The notes under the pieces are model-generated. The model worked only from the letters and a program-made list of their open reading frames with translations. It had not been told where the DNA came from and did not search any database. The position numbers and the translations under genes are program-made. From Candidatus Absconditabacterales bacterium (GTDB lineage Bacteria; Patescibacteriota; Gracilibacteria; Absconditabacterales; Absconditicoccaceae), in the NCBI GenBank assembly GCA_937965925.1, contig CALCME010000074.1, forward strand, positions 1 through 9,847: 9,847 nucleotides of DNA. Reading direction: 5' to 3'. Below, in pieces: positions 7,953 through 9,847 of the stretch. Within the stretch, counting starts at the first letter, position 1, and each line of letters begins with the position of its first letter.

Positions 7953-7986
7953 ATTTTGAAACACTTTTTACATCTTTTGGTGGCAT

Positions 7987-9847
7987 TTAGTTCACATCCC
8001 TAAAGAAATACTGCTCTGGAACAGGAGTATCATAGATCATAGAAAGACATCTCATGATATTTTTCTGTCGGTTTATAGGATCAGAAGCATAAATATAGCT
8101 ATCTTTATTTCAAAATCTGGAGAGTTGGTCCATAGAATGATACTGGTTAAGGTATCTATTATTCAATGTGTTGAATACTGCACGAATTCATTGTTCTGCT
8201 GAGGTGAATGCTCTTGTATTTCAGCTATCGTCATTTCAGACATTACCAATATTGTTTCATGATTTGAAATTTCTATAACTTGTCTCCGCCGCTCATATAC
8301 ATATACCAAAAATAGGATCAATTCACGTTCCTTTTGCTGCACGTATTCGAACATCTGGATCTCAAAACACCGATCCCCCACTTCTACTCAAAAAATAGTT
8401 TCTTCTTTGTTCTGTGGTCTCTCATTGTAATGTTGGAAGACCTGAAAGATCAATTCTTCTTTGAAGATAATCTTGTTTCCATTTCAGATGATACCTCTCG
8501 TCGACCTGATCTTGTGAAGAAAAAACACTAAGATCATAATGAAGAAAAACATCTGATGGATTTCCATTTTTTAAAAGTTCAAGATAGACATGAGAGCGTT
8601 TACTTCACAATCAAGATCCGTTCATTCACGGTCTTCATCAAGCAGTTCACAAGATCTCACCTCTTTTTACGACTGATCATTGAGCGACAAATATTTCCTC
8701 CAAAGGCATCACTAATGTACTATATCAGTACTTATGTAAGAGTATTAATCGATTAACACTCAAATCATCATTATACTCAACCTTATACACAATTCATGGA
8801 GCAGGAGCATGGACAGATTGCCCTTGATCAGCTTCTAAGATGAGTCACTTTTCTCATTCATAGACACCAACTTGATCTGAAGTAAGCATACCCGTGACTA
8901 TACGTACTGGCCAAGAGAAATATGTTGGTCATTCTTTTTTATCTTTTTCATCTAGTAACTTACGAACAGAACTGTTTCCATCTAAAAAAGAGACGGTTGA
9001 TTCACTAACATCAGACATACGGTCCATTTGTTTTCTTACATTTTCTTTCGAACGATCGATCTCTGATATCTTTTTTTGGATATATGAAACATCATCATCC
9101 AAGTACTTCAAGAGTTCAATAGTATGATCGCGTTGCTTTTCTAAGAGTTGTATTTCATCTTTATATGTCTGAATTTCATCGTTATACTCATTGACCGTCA
9201 CGCGTATATTTTGAAGACTCGTTCTATACTGATCATAATAGGACTCTACTTGAGCAAACATCATATCAAGAGATCAATACAGAAGTTTTACAAGATCATC
9301 TTTTGAAAGAGATTCTGCAATATTATTAGATTTAGAGAATAATTTCAAGGTACTCATTTCTTCATCGTTCAGATAGTAGTCGTTCGTTACCTTAAACAAC
9401 ATTTTTGCATATAAGGTAATATACTCTTGAGTCTGTCAGATATCTTTGGATAATGTGGAAACAATCCTATCTAATGTTTGTATTTTTCAAACCGTCAATG
9501 ATATGTCTCTTTGTCTTTTGAGAAGCTTGTCATGGGTATTCTTCATATCACCAACTATCTGTGTTACAGCACGTTTTGCTTTTGAATAGTGAGAGCCAAT
9601 TTCATCCCTTCTTTCTTGTAATCATTCAAGTGTTTTTTGCATCTCATCGTATGATGAAGACAACTGACCCAAGGTAACTTGTGCTTCCTGAAGATCCATA
9701 AGAGGCATATACTCATCAACATCATATACCTGAGACAACGTTTCATCCTTAAAGATCTGAAGTTCATCAAAGATATCCTCAGCGTGAACAACAGATGACA
9801 GATGTAGTATTCATCATAACAAAAGAAAAACACAACAGTACAAAAAA
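7987..9847 (-). CDS. Secreted coiled-coil protein with degenerate LytM (M23) and lysozyme-like domains; 5' end cut at right edge
   Basis: 619 residues are visible; the start codon is just outside the window, as the signal core FLYCCVFLLL already begins at residue 1. Cleavage is likely after VVHA (~22). Residues ~45-300 are a long coiled coil. A LytM/M23-like beta domain spans ~307-435 (SVHAPAPGIVYKV, then ILLHKYGYSTLV, VAQGSVVKRGEILGTAGG, HVYLEL). The metal ligands are lost: the expected HxGxD position reads EGEKGLI and the final HxH is His419-Val-Tyr421. It resembles EnvC-type activators rather than active peptidases. A second domain at ~490-615 looks like a lysozyme/glucosaminidase fold: candidate catalytic Glu521 in GAAETSY, then NIGNVGNDDSGNT, then a C-terminal segment RCLSMIYDTPV. 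It may cut or regulate cutting of peptidoglycan. CGA codons at 366, 500 and 593 fit Trp. The pilin array follows after 127 bases. Confidence 0.85.

Noticed and set aside
7949..7959. TCAAATTTTGA palindrome overlapping the -35 box as an operator
   Set aside because: It is an 11-base AT-rich palindrome, expected by chance in this composition, with no second copy near other promoters.
8929..9264. A separate 111-residue minus-strand coiled-coil gene
   Set aside because: It is an internal piece of the LytM/lysozyme-like protein; its apparent ends are UGA glycine codons, and the frame stays open on both sides.

Overview
The window comes from a bacterium with a non-standard genetic code, almost certainly a Candidate Phyla Radiation member of the Absconditabacteria (SR1) / Gracilibacteria type. 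Read with the standard code it looks like a gene desert of short ORFs. Read on the minus strand with UGA as glycine it resolves into nine long genes, all transcribed right to left. They cover nearly the whole window, and the eight visible stops are TAA (six) or TAG (two). UGA falls on glycines that family knowledge requires, including the glycine of the KTG motif of a penicillin-binding protein. A second recoding is also visible: CGA and CGG sit where tryptophan is expected. Among four paralogous pilin-like genes they align with TGG. UGA=Gly together with CGA/CGG=Trp points to Absconditabacterales rather than to Gracilibacteria in general. This placement uses recalled literature and is an inference.

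Layout in the direction of transcription, right to left: (1) a secreted coiled-coil protein with a degenerate LytM/M23 domain and a C-terminal lysozyme/glucosaminidase-like domain, cut by the right edge (7987-9847); (2) a good sigma-70-type promoter followed by a tandem array of four small two-helix membrane proteins of the type IV secretion pilin-like family (7431-7859, 6931-7365, 6372-6878, 5878-6345), with a hairpin terminator at 6806-6842; (3) an unusually long class B penicillin-binding protein, FtsI/PBP2-like (3163-5775); (4) a membrane-anchored DsbA-like protein with a charged Lys/Glu stalk and a changed active-site cysteine pair (1966-3060); (5) an M29-family metallo-aminopeptidase (688-1893), followed by a terminator (577-608); (6) a secreted, Glu-rich coiled-coil protein cut by the left edge (1-574).

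Eight of the nine products carry a signal peptide or membrane anchor. The region therefore looks like a cell-envelope block covering wall synthesis, wall cleavage, surface pilin-like proteins and extracytoplasmic thiol chemistry, with one cytosolic peptidase. No tRNA, rRNA, CRISPR array or insertion sequence was seen. No gene-free stretch exceeds about 130 bases. Where CGA/CGG codons matter, residues below are given as Trp.
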